Positions 36,751-46,823 of a DNA stretch of 64,000 nucleotides are shown one piece after another. Position 1 is the stretch's first letter. Each line of letters opens with the position of its first letter. The translations under genes and the position numbers were made by a program. The stretch is taken from contig CAWHVG010000001.1 of NCBI GenBank assembly GCA_963832725.1, positions 1,426,001 to 1,490,000 of the forward strand. The letters run 5' to 3'. Under the pieces are notes generated by a model. The model worked only from the letters and a program-made list of their open reading frames with translations, was not told the DNA's origin and ran no database searches. The DNA comes from JAEZBP01 sp963832725 (GTDB taxonomy: Bacteria > Myxococcota_A > Polyangia > Polyangiales > Sandaracinaceae).

Positions 36751-37149
36751 TCAGCCCGGCGGCACCTCGTCGTCGATCGGCTCGCGCTCCTCGTGAGGCG
36801 CGGTCTCCGGCGTGCCGTGGCACGCGTAGGCGCGACCACGTCCGACGTAGTAGGGCTCGCCACCGGCGCCGGTGCGCTGCTCGGAGAAGTCGACCACGAC
36901 GTGGGTCCCGCCGACCTCGCCCGCCTTGTTGCGCATCAGCGTGACGAGCTGTTCCTCGGTGCGCGGGCGGCCCGCGTCCGGCGGGATGCCGATGGCCACG
37001 TCGCCCATCAGCTCGCATCCGAGCGGCGCGTCCGCCTGGGACACGTTCTGCACGTGCGAGCCGCGATTGGTGAGCCCGATCCCGGTCACACAGCCGTTGA
37101 AGAGCAGCGCGGTGCCGAGCAGCGCGGTGAGTCTGGTGGTCGTGGTCAC
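36751..37149 (-). CDS. DUF4156-like small lipoprotein
   Basis: A 132-residue lipoprotein. The GTG at 37149 opens a signal peptide with lipobox LLFNGC. The mature part has paired Cys (GCELMGDV and YACHG) and a motif typical of small enterobacterial-like lipoproteins, LRNKAGEVGGTHVV in slightly altered form (MRNKAGEVGGTHVVVDFSEQ). It ends in an acidic tail. The function is unknown; probably an outer-membrane lipoprotein. It is flanked by about 200 bp of non-coding sequence on each side. Confidence 0.72.
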   Translation of the reverse strand: MTTTTRLTALLGTALLFNGCVTGIGLTNRGSHVQNVSQADAPLGCELMGDVAIGIPPDAGRPRTEEQLVTLMRNKAGEVGGTHVVVDFSEQRTGAGGEPYYVGRGRAYACHGTPETAPHEEREPIDDEVPPG

Positions 37150-37369
37150 GGCCGAACGGTACGCGCACTCCACGGCGTGGTCGAGAACGTGAACGGTGGC
37201 GTCCCGGCTTCCGGACGCGCCGTCCGCCGAAGCCTCGGGGTCGTCGACTCTCGCCCGACCAAGACCACGACCCGGCGCCCGCGAACCATGGACGCGACGG
37301 TTCCGCGGCGGTCCGTGCTGCGAGCGGGTGCACGGCTGGCGTCCAGGCGAGGCGGGCGTGGTCGGCTCT

Positions 37370-38164
37370 TCAGAAGAGAATGAGCGCGGCGTCCGCCGTG
37401 AGGACGCCGAAGGTCGCCAGCGCCGTGACGGAGTGGGCCCACGCCAGGGCGCGGCGGCTGTCGTAGTCGAGGCCGCTGGCACCGATGGCGCCCAGCGCCG
37501 TCAGGAGCACCATCCCCGCCAGGTGTACCCAGCGCAGCGTTCGGTGGACGCGCACCCGCTCGCCGCGCGGGCTGTCCTCACGCGCGACGTGCAGCGGGTC
37601 GGGCATCAAGAACGAGAGCGAGAACGTGGTCGTGTAGAGGACGGCGGTGGTCACCCCGGCGATCAGGTGCGGCCACGGCGTCTCGGAGCCGCAGAAGCCC
37701 ATCACCGAGTCGTGTCGCGCGCAGGGGGTGTCGGACGCGGACGACCAGAATCCGAAGCGGTCGTAGAGCTGGATGGCGCCGAGCACCGTGGTCGCCGCCA
37801 TCGCAGCCCAGGTCGCGATCCCGAACGCGATGTGGAACGGACGCACCGTCTCGCGGAGGAGGATGGCGCCCGCGATCTGCTGGCTCCGCCACGACGGGGG
37901 TGGCGGGTCCTCGCGCAGGGAGGGAGTCACCGCTGCCAGCGTCGCCGGCGCCCCTCGGAGCGAGAGCGGAGGCATCCACCCGACGAGCGTCCGCGCGACG
38001 GGGCTCCCCAGCGCCGCCGGAAGGCGGAGGGCGTAGCGCGGAGGGTCGTGCGGCGGGAGCGCGGAGGCCCCCGGCAGGTCGTCGGGCTCGAGCGCCGGAC
38101 GCCACTCGTCGGCGAGCGCCAGGCGCGGCGCGAGCCAGAGCGAGAGCGCCAAGAGCGCGCTCAT
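37370..38164 (-). CDS. Predicted polytopic membrane protein
   Basis: A 264-residue protein with a signal peptide (LALSLWLAPRLALA) and five predicted transmembrane helices in the second half (IAFGIATWAAMAATTVLGAI and LAGMVLLTALGAIGASGL among them). A periplasmic loop contains CARHDSVMGFC, probably a disulfide. His residues in the helices (RPFHIAFG, RTLRWVHLAG, WAHSVTALATF) recall heme-binding cytochrome b561-like or DUF420-like proteins, but this is only a suggestion. It is encoded alone, divergent from the acyl-CoA dehydrogenase gene. Confidence 0.7.
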   Translation of the reverse strand: MSALLALSLWLAPRLALADEWRPALEPDDLPGASALPPHDPPRYALRLPAALGSPVARTLVGWMPPLSLRGAPATLAAVTPSLREDPPPPSWRSQQIAGAILLRETVRPFHIAFGIATWAAMAATTVLGAIQLYDRFGFWSSASDTPCARHDSVMGFCGSETPWPHLIAGVTTAVLYTTTFSLSFLMPDPLHVAREDSPRGERVRVHRTLRWVHLAGMVLLTALGAIGASGLDYDSRRALAWAHSVTALATFGVLTADAALILF

Positions 38165-38370
38165 CGGGGCTCCGAGAGGAGCGGCCGCGCACGGCGAGCG
38201 GCGACCGATCCACCTCCGCCGGCCCGCCCCCGAGCTCGGTCCTCTGGACCTGGCGATGTGCTTCCACGCACATCACGTCCGTGTAGATCCCGTCCGCGCG
38301 CGCGCCAGCGACGCCACGCCGCGTCGATCCGCTTGACGCGCTGCGTCGGCGCCTGCATACCCACCCGAAC

Positions 38371-38390
38371 GACTGAGCCGTCATTCAGTC
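38371..38390. promoter_or_regulatory. Candidate operator GACTGA-N8-TCAGTC
   Basis: A perfect 6-bp dyad about 50 bp upstream of the acyl-CoA dehydrogenase start, suitable for a TetR-type fatty-acid regulator. No regulator gene is adjacent. The surrounding 277 bp contain no gene. Confidence 0.4.
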
Positions 38391-38441
38391 CGGCCGGCGC
38401 GCGAGGCGCCCGGCACACGGGGGGCCAGCGGAGGTAGAGCG

Positions 38442-40283
38442 GTGTCGCAAGCCCAGAATCGCTACAAGGCCGACCTCAGAGAGATCCAGTTCCTCCTCTT
38501 CGAGCAGTTCGGGCTCGGAGACCTCCTCGGCAAGGCGCCGTTCGAGGAGTGGGGAACGGACGAGGTCAAGATGGTGCTCGACGAGTGCCACCGGTTCGCG
38601 ACCGAGGTGATCGGTCCGACGAACGCGGTCGGTGACCGTGAAGGCTGCCGCATCGAGGACGGCCAGGTGATCGCGCCGCGCGCGTTCGAGCCGGTGTGGA
38701 AGCGCCTCTACGAAGCCGGCTGGCGGGCGCTCTCGGTGGAGCCCGAGTTCGGCGGTCAGGGCGCGCCGATCACGCTCCAGCTCGTCGCCGAAGAGATGTT
38801 CAGCGGCGCCAACGCGGCGTTCATGATGTACCCGGGCCTCACCCACGGCGCGGCCGAGCTCATCGCCGCGTTCGGTACGGCGGAGCAGCGCGAGCGCTAC
38901 GCCAAGCCGATGTTCGCGGGCGAGTTCGGCGGGACGATGTGCCTGACCGAGCCCCAGGCGGGCAGCGACGTCGGCTCCTCGATCACCTCGGCCAAGAAGG
39001 TCTCGGACGACGTCTACGCGATCAGCGGCACCAAGATCTTCATCTCGGCCGGCGACCACCAGTTCGCCGACAACATCGTGCACCTCGTGCTCGCGCGCAT
39101 CGAGGGCGCGGAGGCGGGCACCAAGGGCCTCAGCCTCTTCATCGTGCCGAAGTACCGGCTGAACGAGGACGGCTCGCCGGGCCAGCGCAACGACGTCGCG
39201 GTGGCGGCCATCGAGCACAAGATGGGCCTGCACGGCAACGCCACCTGCCAGCTCCAGTTCGGCGAGAACGACGCCTGCCACGGCTACCTGGTCGGCGGCG
39301 TCGAGCATCAGGGCATGAAGCAGATGTTCCTGATGATGAACTACGCGCGCATCGGCGTCGGCGTGCAGGGCCTCGGCGTCGCGGCCGGCGCGTACATGAA
39401 CGCGCTGGAGTACGCGAAGGAGCGCAAGCAGGGCGCGAGCGCGAAGAACTGGAAGGATCCGAGCGCGCCCCGCGTGCCGATCATCGAGCACGCCGACGTG
39501 CGGCGGATGCTCCTCGACATGAAGTCGAAGACCGAAGGCCTCCGCGCGCTGATCCTGAAGCTCACCATGCACCAGGACCGCGCGAAGACGCTGGCCGGCA
39601 AGGACGACGAGAGCGCCGCCTACCACACCGGTCAGGTCGAGCTGCTCACGCCGCTGGTCAAGGCCTACAGCTCCGAGCAGGCCTTCCGCATCGCCGAGAC
39701 GGCCATCCAGGTGCACGGCGGCGCCGGCTACATCGCGGAGTACCCGGTGGAGCAGGCCTGCCGCGACTCCAAGGTCTTCACCATCTACGAAGGCACGACG
39801 CACATCCAGGCGCTCGATCTCGTCGGCCGCAAGCTCGGCCAGGCGGGCGGCAAGCACGCGCAGGAGTTCTTCGCGGACGTCGGCAAGTTCGTGGCCGAGA
39901 CGCGCGAGCACCCCGTGCTGGGCACGGCCGTGCAGCAGCTCGGCAAGGCGCAGGAGGCGGTCGGTGGCGCGGCCTTCCAGCTCCTCGGCTGGTTCAAGGG
40001 CGGGCAGGCCGAACGCGTCCCGCTGAACGCCAACCGCTTCCTCGAGATGATGAGCGAGATGGCGGTGGCCTGGCTCCTGCTCGAGGGCGCGGCCATCGCG
40101 GCCAAGAAGCAGGCCGACACCGACGCGTCGCATCCCGATCACGCCTTCTACGAGGGCAAGAAGCAGGCGGCGATCTACTACGCGTTGAACGTGCTGCCGG
40201 GCGTCATCGCGAAGAGCAAGATGCTGCAGAGCGGCGACACCAGCGCGCTCGACATCCCGGACGCCGCGTTCGCGTCGATCTGA
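38442..40283 (+). CDS. Acyl-CoA dehydrogenase (DmdC/FadE-like, long form)
   Basis: A 613-residue flavoprotein that oxidises acyl-CoA to trans-2-enoyl-CoA, the first step of beta-oxidation, passing electrons to ETF. Visible landmarks are MCLTEPQAGSDVGSSITSA (FAD-binding signature), the middle beta domain, and ETAIQVHGGAGYIAEYPVEQ followed by IYEGTTHIQALDLVGRKL, with the catalytic Glu in YEGT. The extra 170-residue C-terminal domain is that of the DmdC-like group. The start is a GTG with GGAGGT eight bases upstream. A double hairpin follows the gene. Confidence 0.95.
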   Translation: MSQAQNRYKADLREIQFLLFEQFGLGDLLGKAPFEEWGTDEVKMVLDECHRFATEVIGPTNAVGDREGCRIEDGQVIAPRAFEPVWKRLYEAGWRALSVEPEFGGQGAPITLQLVAEEMFSGANAAFMMYPGLTHGAAELIAAFGTAEQRERYAKPMFAGEFGGTMCLTEPQAGSDVGSSITSAKKVSDDVYAISGTKIFISAGDHQFADNIVHLVLARIEGAEAGTKGLSLFIVPKYRLNEDGSPGQRNDVAVAAIEHKMGLHGNATCQLQFGENDACHGYLVGGVEHQGMKQMFLMMNYARIGVGVQGLGVAAGAYMNALEYAKERKQGASAKNWKDPSAPRVPIIEHADVRRMLLDMKSKTEGLRALILKLTMHQDRAKTLAGKDDESAAYHTGQVELLTPLVKAYSSEQAFRIAETAIQVHGGAGYIAEYPVEQACRDSKVFTIYEGTTHIQALDLVGRKLGQAGGKHAQEFFADVGKFVAETREHPVLGTAVQQLGKAQEAVGGAAFQLLGWFKGGQAERVPLNANRFLEMMSEMAVAWLLLEGAAIAAKKQADTDASHPDHAFYEGKKQAAIYYALNVLPGVIAKSKMLQSGDTSALDIPDAAFASI

Positions 40284-40302
40284 GCGCTCACGTCGGCCGA
40301 AC

Positions 40303-40369
40303 GCCGGCCCTGCCCGCGCTTGCTGCGGGGCCGGCCGCCGCGGGCACCGAGGGTCTCCCCGGTGCCCGC
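40303..40369 (+). terminator. Double GC-rich hairpin after the acyl-CoA dehydrogenase
   Basis: GCCGGCCC (40303-40310) pairs with GGGCCGGC (40328-40335). GCGGGCACCG (40340-40349) pairs perfectly with CGGTGCCCGC (40360-40369). No T tract follows. The position, just past the stop codon and before a convergent gene, supports a bidirectional terminator. Confidence 0.65.
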
Positions 40370-40472
40370 AGCTCGTTTCGGGCGACGGCTCCTCGCGCTC
40401 AGCCCTTCCCGCGTCGGCCCGCCCGCGCTTGGCGCGTCGTCTGCCAAGTCCCGCTCTCTCGGCGGCTCGCGG

Positions 40473-40950
40473 TCACGTGAAATGGAGCGGCCAGACCGAG
40501 AGAGCGAGGGCGACGCCGAGCGCCAGCGCGCCGGCGAGAATCCAGGCGCGGCTCGGCGGGACGGGGAGCTGCACGGGCGCGGGGGGAGGCTCGACCCGCT
40601 TCAGCGAGAAGGCCGCGAAGAAGAACGCGCAGAACGCCATCCAGTCCTTGCTGACGACGAGGAAGATCCCCGTCGCGCCGAGCGGATGGAGCGGGCTCAG
40701 CGCGGTCAACGCCGCGTTGCCGGCGAAGTAGGGCGTCCAGGTGAGGCGCCGCCACAATCGCCTGGGCTCGACGCCGCGGCGGGTGCAGCATCGACCAGCG
40801 TCCCCCGCCGAGGAGCGTGACCACTCCGTGCGTGCACTCGTGGAGGAGTTGCTCGCCCACGAGCGCCACGAAGCCGACCGACGCGAGCGTGGCCCATCGT
40901 GCGACGCGCGACACGGCGCGACGATGTCGTCGGCGACCGCTCGGCGCCAC
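40473..40950 (-). CDS. Small membrane protein with HExxH motif, frameshifted
   Basis: The GTG at 40950 leads to a hydrophobic helix (WATLASVGFVALVGEQLLHE) continuing into HECTHG, an HExxH zinc-site pattern within the membrane as in M50-like proteases. The frame breaks around 40785 (+1). The other frame continues TWTPYFAGNAALTALSPLHP with two more membrane helices, ending LALSVWPLHFT. Repaired length is about 158 residues. It could be a degenerate site-2-protease-like or DUF3267-like protein. The second metal ligand was not identified, so activity is uncertain. Confidence 0.55.
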
Positions 40951-40996
40951 CCCGAAGCCCCCGTGGTCAGGGCGGCAGACCGCCGCTCGGTCAGCC

Positions 40997-42845
40997 TCAC
41001 TCCAGGTTGGGGACGCAGACGCCGCTCTGGCAGAACTCGCCGCTCCCGCACATCGAATCGCTGCTGCACGGCTGCCGGTCGACCGTGGTGACCCACTGGC
41101 CGATGTGGTTGCCGCTCGCGATGTCCTGGAAGGGGAGCCAGAACATCGGCATCGAGAAATCCGGGCCCGAGGCCGTGGGATCGAACGCGCCGACCCAGAG
41201 CTGGGCGCGCTCGCCCGCCGCGACGCGGAGCCCGTAGGCGCGACGGCTCGAGACCGTGAACCAGAAGAGGGCGTGGCCCTGGTGCTCGTAGGTCGAGGAA
41301 TCCCACTTGGGCCAGGAGTCGCCGTTCATCGAGGTGGAGTGGTCCAGCCGCGTCGGTGCGCCGCCGGCCGTTGGCACGACCCAGAGCTCGGCGTCCGGCG
41401 AGTCGTAGCTGTCGTGGTTGGAGGGCGAGCGGTTGAAGAGGACCCACTCCCCGTCCGGCGAGAACGTCGGGTAGTAGTTGTTCGCGCCGGAGAAGGGCAC
41501 GATCGTCGGCCCCGGCGTCCAGCTCGAGCCGTCGAAGACCATCGACTCGATGCTCGCCGTGGTGAGGCTGGGCGCACCGCAGAAGGCGCCGAAGCAGGGC
41601 GGCGCCATGGCCGGCTTCGCGTAGACGAAGCGGGTCCCGTCGGGCGCGAAGTCGGGCATCGAGCCGGAGGCCACGATCGGGTCGGTGATCGCCGTGCCGT
41701 CGTTCGCGTTCCGGAGCGCGATGGTCACGCCGTTGGAGGTCAGGATCTGCGAGCTGTCCGGCGAGAACGAGAAGAAGTTGGCTCCGCCGCCGAAGGTCGT
41801 GCCCTGCTGGTAGATCAGCGAGCGCGTGGCGGTGTCGAAGACCTTGTAGGGAGCCGGCGAAGGGATGTCCATGCCGACGGCGATGCGTGATCCGTCGCGC
41901 GAGACGACGTGGCAGCCGACGCAGGTGCCCGCGCCCGCGCCGGCCGCGTTCAGGAAGGTCTCGGCGCGCTGGCCTCGCAGGCCGAAGTCGTAGCGCATGA
42001 CGGCGCCGGCGCCGGCGTTCCAGTAGTAGATGCCTCCCGTGACGTCCTCTTGGGCGAACGAGATGGTCCGCTCGTCGGACGCGCCGACGGGCCCTCCGGC
42101 GCGGGTCGTTCCGCGCAGGCCGTAGCGCACCGGCGCCCCGCCTCGCTCGCTCTCGGCGAGCAAGGTCCAGATGTCCTGGCTCGGCGTGAACGCGCACCCG
42201 GCACCGACCGTGGTGCAGCCGAGGTAGATGCGGATGTCCGTGGTCGCGCCGTGGAAGGTCAGCTCGAAGACGTCGTTGCCGTTCGGCATGAACTGCCACT
42301 CCATCTCGCTCAGGTTCGGCGGGACGAGGACGCCGTCGTTCGGGTAGACGAGCGTGGGCGCGCTGCCGGTGTCGTCGGTGCCGCCGAAGCGCGCCGCGTC
42401 ATCCGCGCTCGCGCCCGGCCCGATGAACACCTGCGCCATCCGGATCGTGAGCGGCGTCGAGCCGAGCGCGCCGCGGTAGGTCGCCGAGACGGTCGTCTGA
42501 CCGCCGTGATCGGTGATCGACTCGAAGTGTGCGCCCGTGAAGGTGCCGAGGTTGGTGTTCGCGACCATGAAGCGCGCGTCGCTCGTGACGTCCGCCTCGC
42601 TCCCGTCGTCGTGCACGAGGTACGCGTGGTAGTCGAGCGTCGCGGGCGCGCCATCGACGATGGCGATCGACCGCGTTCTCGGGATCGAGGCGGAGCCTGC
42701 CGCCGGGCGGCTGCGTCGCAGCGTCGCCGGCATCGTGACGCCCACCTCCTCCGCCGTCGGGCGAGGGACCACCGACCGAGCAGCCCGTGAAGGCTGCGAT
42801 CATGACCAACACTCCGGCTGCTCTGCGCACGAACAATCCCTGCAT
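40997..42845 (-). CDS. WD40-like (PD40) lipoprotein with a CxxCH motif, frameshifted
   Basis: The ATG at 42845 opens a signal peptide with lipobox (VMIAAFTGC). A Gly/Asp linker and a beta domain (YHAYLVHDDGSEADVT) follow. Further on GTCVGCHVVS offers a CxxCH heme-binding or Cys/His motif. Several TolB/PD40 blades come next (FFSFSPDSSQIL, MPDFAPDGTRFVYAK, YYPTFSPDGEWVLFNR). A Cys-rich end, CSSDSMCGSGEFCQSGVC, closes the protein. One extra base near 42675 shifts the frame, and DPENA joins directly to SIAIVDGA after repair. Length is about 615 residues. It is likely an outer-membrane-anchored propeller. Confidence 0.75.
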
Positions 42846-43029
42846 CTCGGGCCTCCCGAAGCGTGCAGGCTACTGCCATGACGAGTCCGGGTCACCCCCT
42901 GGGTCGACCTGCGACTCCGCTTCCGGGTGGCGAGTGCGCGCGCAGACGGCGGGCACCAACTCGGACCAGGACTGCGAAGCCAGCGGCGGTTCGTGCTACC
43001 TGCCATGAGACTCGCAGCAGGAGGCGCGC

Positions 43030-44953
43030 GTGATCCACATCGATCGACGGAGTGAGTGGCTCGAGACCGACGGGCTCGGCGGGTTTGCCTCGGGCACCAC
43101 GGCGCTCGTCCGGACGCGGCGCTATCACGCGCTCCTCTGTGTGGCGACCGATCCGCCCGCGGGCCGGATGGTGGTGGTCAACGGCTTCGAGGCCTGGATC
43201 GAGACGCCCGAGGGGAGCTTCCCGATCAGCGCGCAGCGCTACGCGCCCGGCGTCGATCATCCGGACGGCGACCGTCGCTTGCGCGCGTTCGAGAGCGAGC
43301 CGTGGCCGCGCTGGACGTTCGAGGTGGCCGGCAGGCTGCTGATCCAGGATCTCTTCGTCGTCCACGGGATGCCGATGACGGTTCTGAGCTGGTCGGTGGA
43401 CGGGAGCGCCGACGGCATGACGCTCTGCGTTCGACCGCTCCTCTCGGGGCGCGACTTCCACGCGCTGCATCGCGAGAACGACGCGTTCCGATTCGACACC
43501 GAGCGGCTCGGCCCGCTCTGCCGTTGGCAACCCTACCCGGACCTGCCGGCCGTCCTCTCGGCGCAAAACGGCGAAGTCGACGCGGCGCCCGAATGGTATC
43601 GCCGCTTCCTCTACGCGCGGGAGGAAGAGCGCGGGCTGGACGCGGTGGAGGATCTCGGCTCGCCCGCGGTGCTCCGCTTCGACCTCTCGCGCGGCGAGGC
43701 GCAGTGGGCGATCGCCGCCGACAGTCCCGAGACCCGCGAGCGGATGGACGAGCCGGTCGACGCGCTGGTGGCTGGTCTGCGCGCCGAAGAGGAGCGCCGC
43801 CGCGGGCACTTCGAGAGCCGGCTCGAGCGCGCGGCCGATGCGTACCTCGTCGCGCGCGGCGAAGGGCGCACCATCATCGCCGGCTACCCGTGGTTCGGCG
43901 ACTGGGGCCGCGACACGTTCATCTCGCTGCGCGGCCTCTGCCTGAGCGGCCGCCGCTTCGAGGACGCGCGCGACATCCTGCTCGCGTGGTCCGGCGTCGT
44001 GAAGGACGGCCTCTTGCCGAACCGCTTCCCCGATCGCGGCCCCGAGCCCGAGTACAACTCGGTCGACGCCGCGCTCTTCTACGTCGTCGCGGCCGACGCG
44101 TATCTCTCGGCCACGCGCGGCGCGCTCATCGACGTCCCCGAGGAGCGGGCGCGCATCGAGCGAGCCATCCTCGCCATCGTCCGCGGCTTCGCGGAGGGCA
44201 CGCGCTACGGGATCCACTGTGGCGAGGACGGCCTGATCGCGGCCGGCGAGCCGGGCTCGCAGCTCACCTGGATGGACGCGCGCGTCGACGGCCGCCCGAT
44301 CACGCCGCGGATCGGCAAGCCGGTCGAGATCCAGGCGCTCTGGTTGAACGCCCTGCGCATCGCCGGCCGCTTGGACTCGCGCTGGGAGAGCGTCCGCCGC
44401 CGCGCGCACGCCTCGTTCGAAGCGCGCTTCTGGAACGCGGGCGCCGGCTGCCTCTACGACGTCGTCGACGTCGATCACCGAGCCGGGCACCGCCGACGCC
44501 CGCCTGCGGCCGAACCAGATCTTCGCCGTCGGCGGGCTGCCGGACGTGCTCCTCTCGCCCGAGCGCGCCCGCGCCGTCGTCGACGCCGTGGAGCGCGCGC
44601 TCTGGACGCCGGTCGGGCTGCGCTCGCTGGCGCCGGACGATCCCTCCTATGCGCCCGCCTACCGCGGCGGTCCGAGCGAGCGCGACGCCGTCTACCACCA
44701 AGGGACGGTGTGGCCCTGGCTGCTCGGCCCCTTCGTCGAGGCGTGGGTCCGCGTCCGCGGGAGCACCGACGAGGCCAAGCGCGTGGCCCGCAGCCGCTTC
44801 CTCGCGCCGCTCCTCGAGTCCCTCGACCGGGCAGGCATCGGCCACATCGAAGAGATCGCCGACGGCGATCCACCCCACGCGCCGCGCGGCTGCCCCTTCC
44901 AGGCCTGGTCGGTCGCCGAAGCGCTGCGCCTCGACCGCGACGTCCTGCGCTGA
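43030..44953 (+). CDS. Glycogen debranching enzyme, frameshifted
   Basis: An amylo-alpha-1,6-glucosidase of the archaeal/bacterial GDE type. Residues 1-215 are the N-terminal beta domain (EWLETDGLGGFASGTTA, then RRYHALLC). The rest is an (alpha/alpha)6 GDE-C domain with AGYPWFGDWGRDTFISLRGL, LLPNRFPD, YNSVDAALFY and LTWMDARV, containing the acidic catalytic residues of the family. A +1 break near 44478 (extra base in GTCGATCACC) is followed in frame by LRPNQIFAVGGLPD, VYHQGTVWPWLLGP and the end. Repaired length is about 640 residues. The GTG start has AGGAGG upstream. It removes branch glucosyl units during glycogen use. Confidence 0.88.
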
Positions 44954-45148
44954 AGGTCGATCGCAGCCTCTCCCGTCGCCTCACGTCGAACGCGGGCGGC
45001 GTGCTCTGCGCGTGTCCCTGTTTGGGGTCCGCTGGGCGGGCGTCTCCGCACTCGTCCGCTCTTGCACCACGCATCCGCCTGCACTGCACGAGCGCCTGTG
45101 CTACGCGGCTCTTGGCGCCCGTGGGGCGGCGCGAGAGGGAGGACGAGC

Positions 45149-46627
45149 TTGGATCCGCTGCTGACCAAGTCCGGCGTGGAGCTGGCGGCCATGATCCGCC
45201 GCGGCGAGGCGACGAGCGAACGCGTCGTGCGGGTGCATCTCGACCGTCTCCGCGAGGTGAACCCCGCCCTCAACGCCGTCGTCCGGGTGCGGCTCTCGGA
45301 GGCGCTGCAGGAGGCGCGTGAGGCCGATCGCGCGCTGAAGGAGCGGGGGCCCGACGCGGTGGGCCCACTCCACGGCGTGCCCTGCACCATCAAAGAGGCC
45401 TTCGCGCTCACCGGGATGCCGCAGACCGCGGGGCTGGTCGCGCGCCGCGGCTACCGCGCCACCGAGGACGCCGTCACCGTAGCGCGTCTGCGGGCGGCCG
45501 GCGCCATCCCGCTCGGCGTCACCAACGTCTCCGAGCTTCTGATGTGGATGGAGAGCAACAACCGCGTCTACGGCCGCTGCAACAACCCCTACGACCCGAG
45601 CCGCATCGTGGGCGGCAGCTCGGGCGGAGAGGGCGCCGCCATCGGAGCCGGCATCTCGCCTTTCGGCCTCGGCGCGGACATCGGCGGCTCCATCCGCTTG
45701 CCGGCATTCTTCAACGGTGTCTTCGGACACAAACCTTCTTCCGGACTGGTGCCGAACACGGGTCAATGGCCCATCGCCGAGAACGAGGCTCTCGGCTACC
45801 TCTCGACCGGGCCGCTCGCGCGGCGGGCGGACGACCTCTTCCCCGTCCTGAAGGTGCTCGCCGGGCCGGACGGAGAGTGCGTCGCCTGCAACGAGATGGA
45901 GCTCCGCGATCCGGAATCGGTGGACATCGGCGCGCTGCGCGTCCTGGACGTGCCCGACAACGGCTTCACGCCGGTCAGCCGGAGCTTGCGCACCGCGCAG
46001 CGCCGCGCCGCGCACGCCCTCGGTTCGACCGGCGCCTCGATCACCTCGCCGACCTTCCGCGGGCTGGCGCGCTCGCTCCACTACTGGTCCGCGATGCTGA
46101 GCGCGGCGGGCGGCACGCCCTTCGGCGTCCTCCTCGGCGGGGGGGAGCGCAAACCGCTGGGCCCGGAGATTCTGAAATGGATGGCCCGTCGCTCCGAGCA
46201 CACGCTGCCTGCCCTCGTGCTGGCCGGCATCGAGCGGATCCCCGAGGCCGTCCCGGCGCGCACCGAGCTCTTGGTCGACGAAGCGCGCGCGCTGCGCGAG
46301 CAGCTCTCGGAGGCCCTCGGCGACGACGGCGTCATGCTCTTCCCGCCCTACTCGCGGACCGCGCCGCGCCACTACGCGCCGCTGCTCCGGCCCTTCGACT
46401 TCGTCTACACGGCGATCATCAACGTGATGGGCTTCCCCGCGACCCAGGTCCCGCTCGGGCTCGACCGACACGGGCTGCCGCTCGGCGTCCAGGTCGTCGC
46501 CGCCCACGGGAACGACCACCTCACCCTCGCCGTGGCCCGCTACCTCGAGCACGTCTTCGGCGGCTGGGTACCGCCGCCCGAGCGCCCCCTGCACCGCCGC
46601 GTCGGCCGCATCCCCGGCGTGCCCTGA
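45149..46627 (+). CDS. Amidase (amidase-signature family)
   Basis: A 492-residue cytoplasmic amidase. The Ser-cisSer-Lys triad is recognisable: Lys in CTIKEAF (about residue 80), the first Ser in VGGSSGGEGA (about 156), and the nucleophile region GLGADIGGSIRLPAFFNGVFG (about 175-195; only the central GADIGGSIR is diagnostic). It hydrolyses amide bonds, but the substrate cannot be told from fatty-acid amide hydrolase or general amidases. The TTG at 45149 is chosen because GGGAGGA lies just upstream and the protein then starts at the usual family position. It is a single gene. Confidence 0.88.
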   Translation: MDPLLTKSGVELAAMIRRGEATSERVVRVHLDRLREVNPALNAVVRVRLSEALQEAREADRALKERGPDAVGPLHGVPCTIKEAFALTGMPQTAGLVARRGYRATEDAVTVARLRAAGAIPLGVTNVSELLMWMESNNRVYGRCNNPYDPSRIVGGSSGGEGAAIGAGISPFGLGADIGGSIRLPAFFNGVFGHKPSSGLVPNTGQWPIAENEALGYLSTGPLARRADDLFPVLKVLAGPDGECVACNEMELRDPESVDIGALRVLDVPDNGFTPVSRSLRTAQRRAAHALGSTGASITSPTFRGLARSLHYWSAMLSAAGGTPFGVLLGGGERKPLGPEILKWMARRSEHTLPALVLAGIERIPEAVPARTELLVDEARALREQLSEALGDDGVMLFPPYSRTAPRHYAPLLRPFDFVYTAIINVMGFPATQVPLGLDRHGLPLGVQVVAAHGNDHLTLAVARYLEHVFGGWVPPPERPLHRRVGRIPGVP

Positions 46628-46823
46628 CCTCCGCGCTCCTCCGCCCGAGGAGGCGGTGACGATGAGAGCGGTGACGATGAAAGCCGCGGCGGTCGCCGTC
46701 AGCACACGCAGCGCACGACGCGGGAGGACGCTCGCGACGTCACGCCCGCGCGCTGCCACCATCGTGTGCACCCGCCTTCCCGCCGGGAGTCGACACGAAC
46801 AGGTGGCCGTGTCGAAGGCGCCA

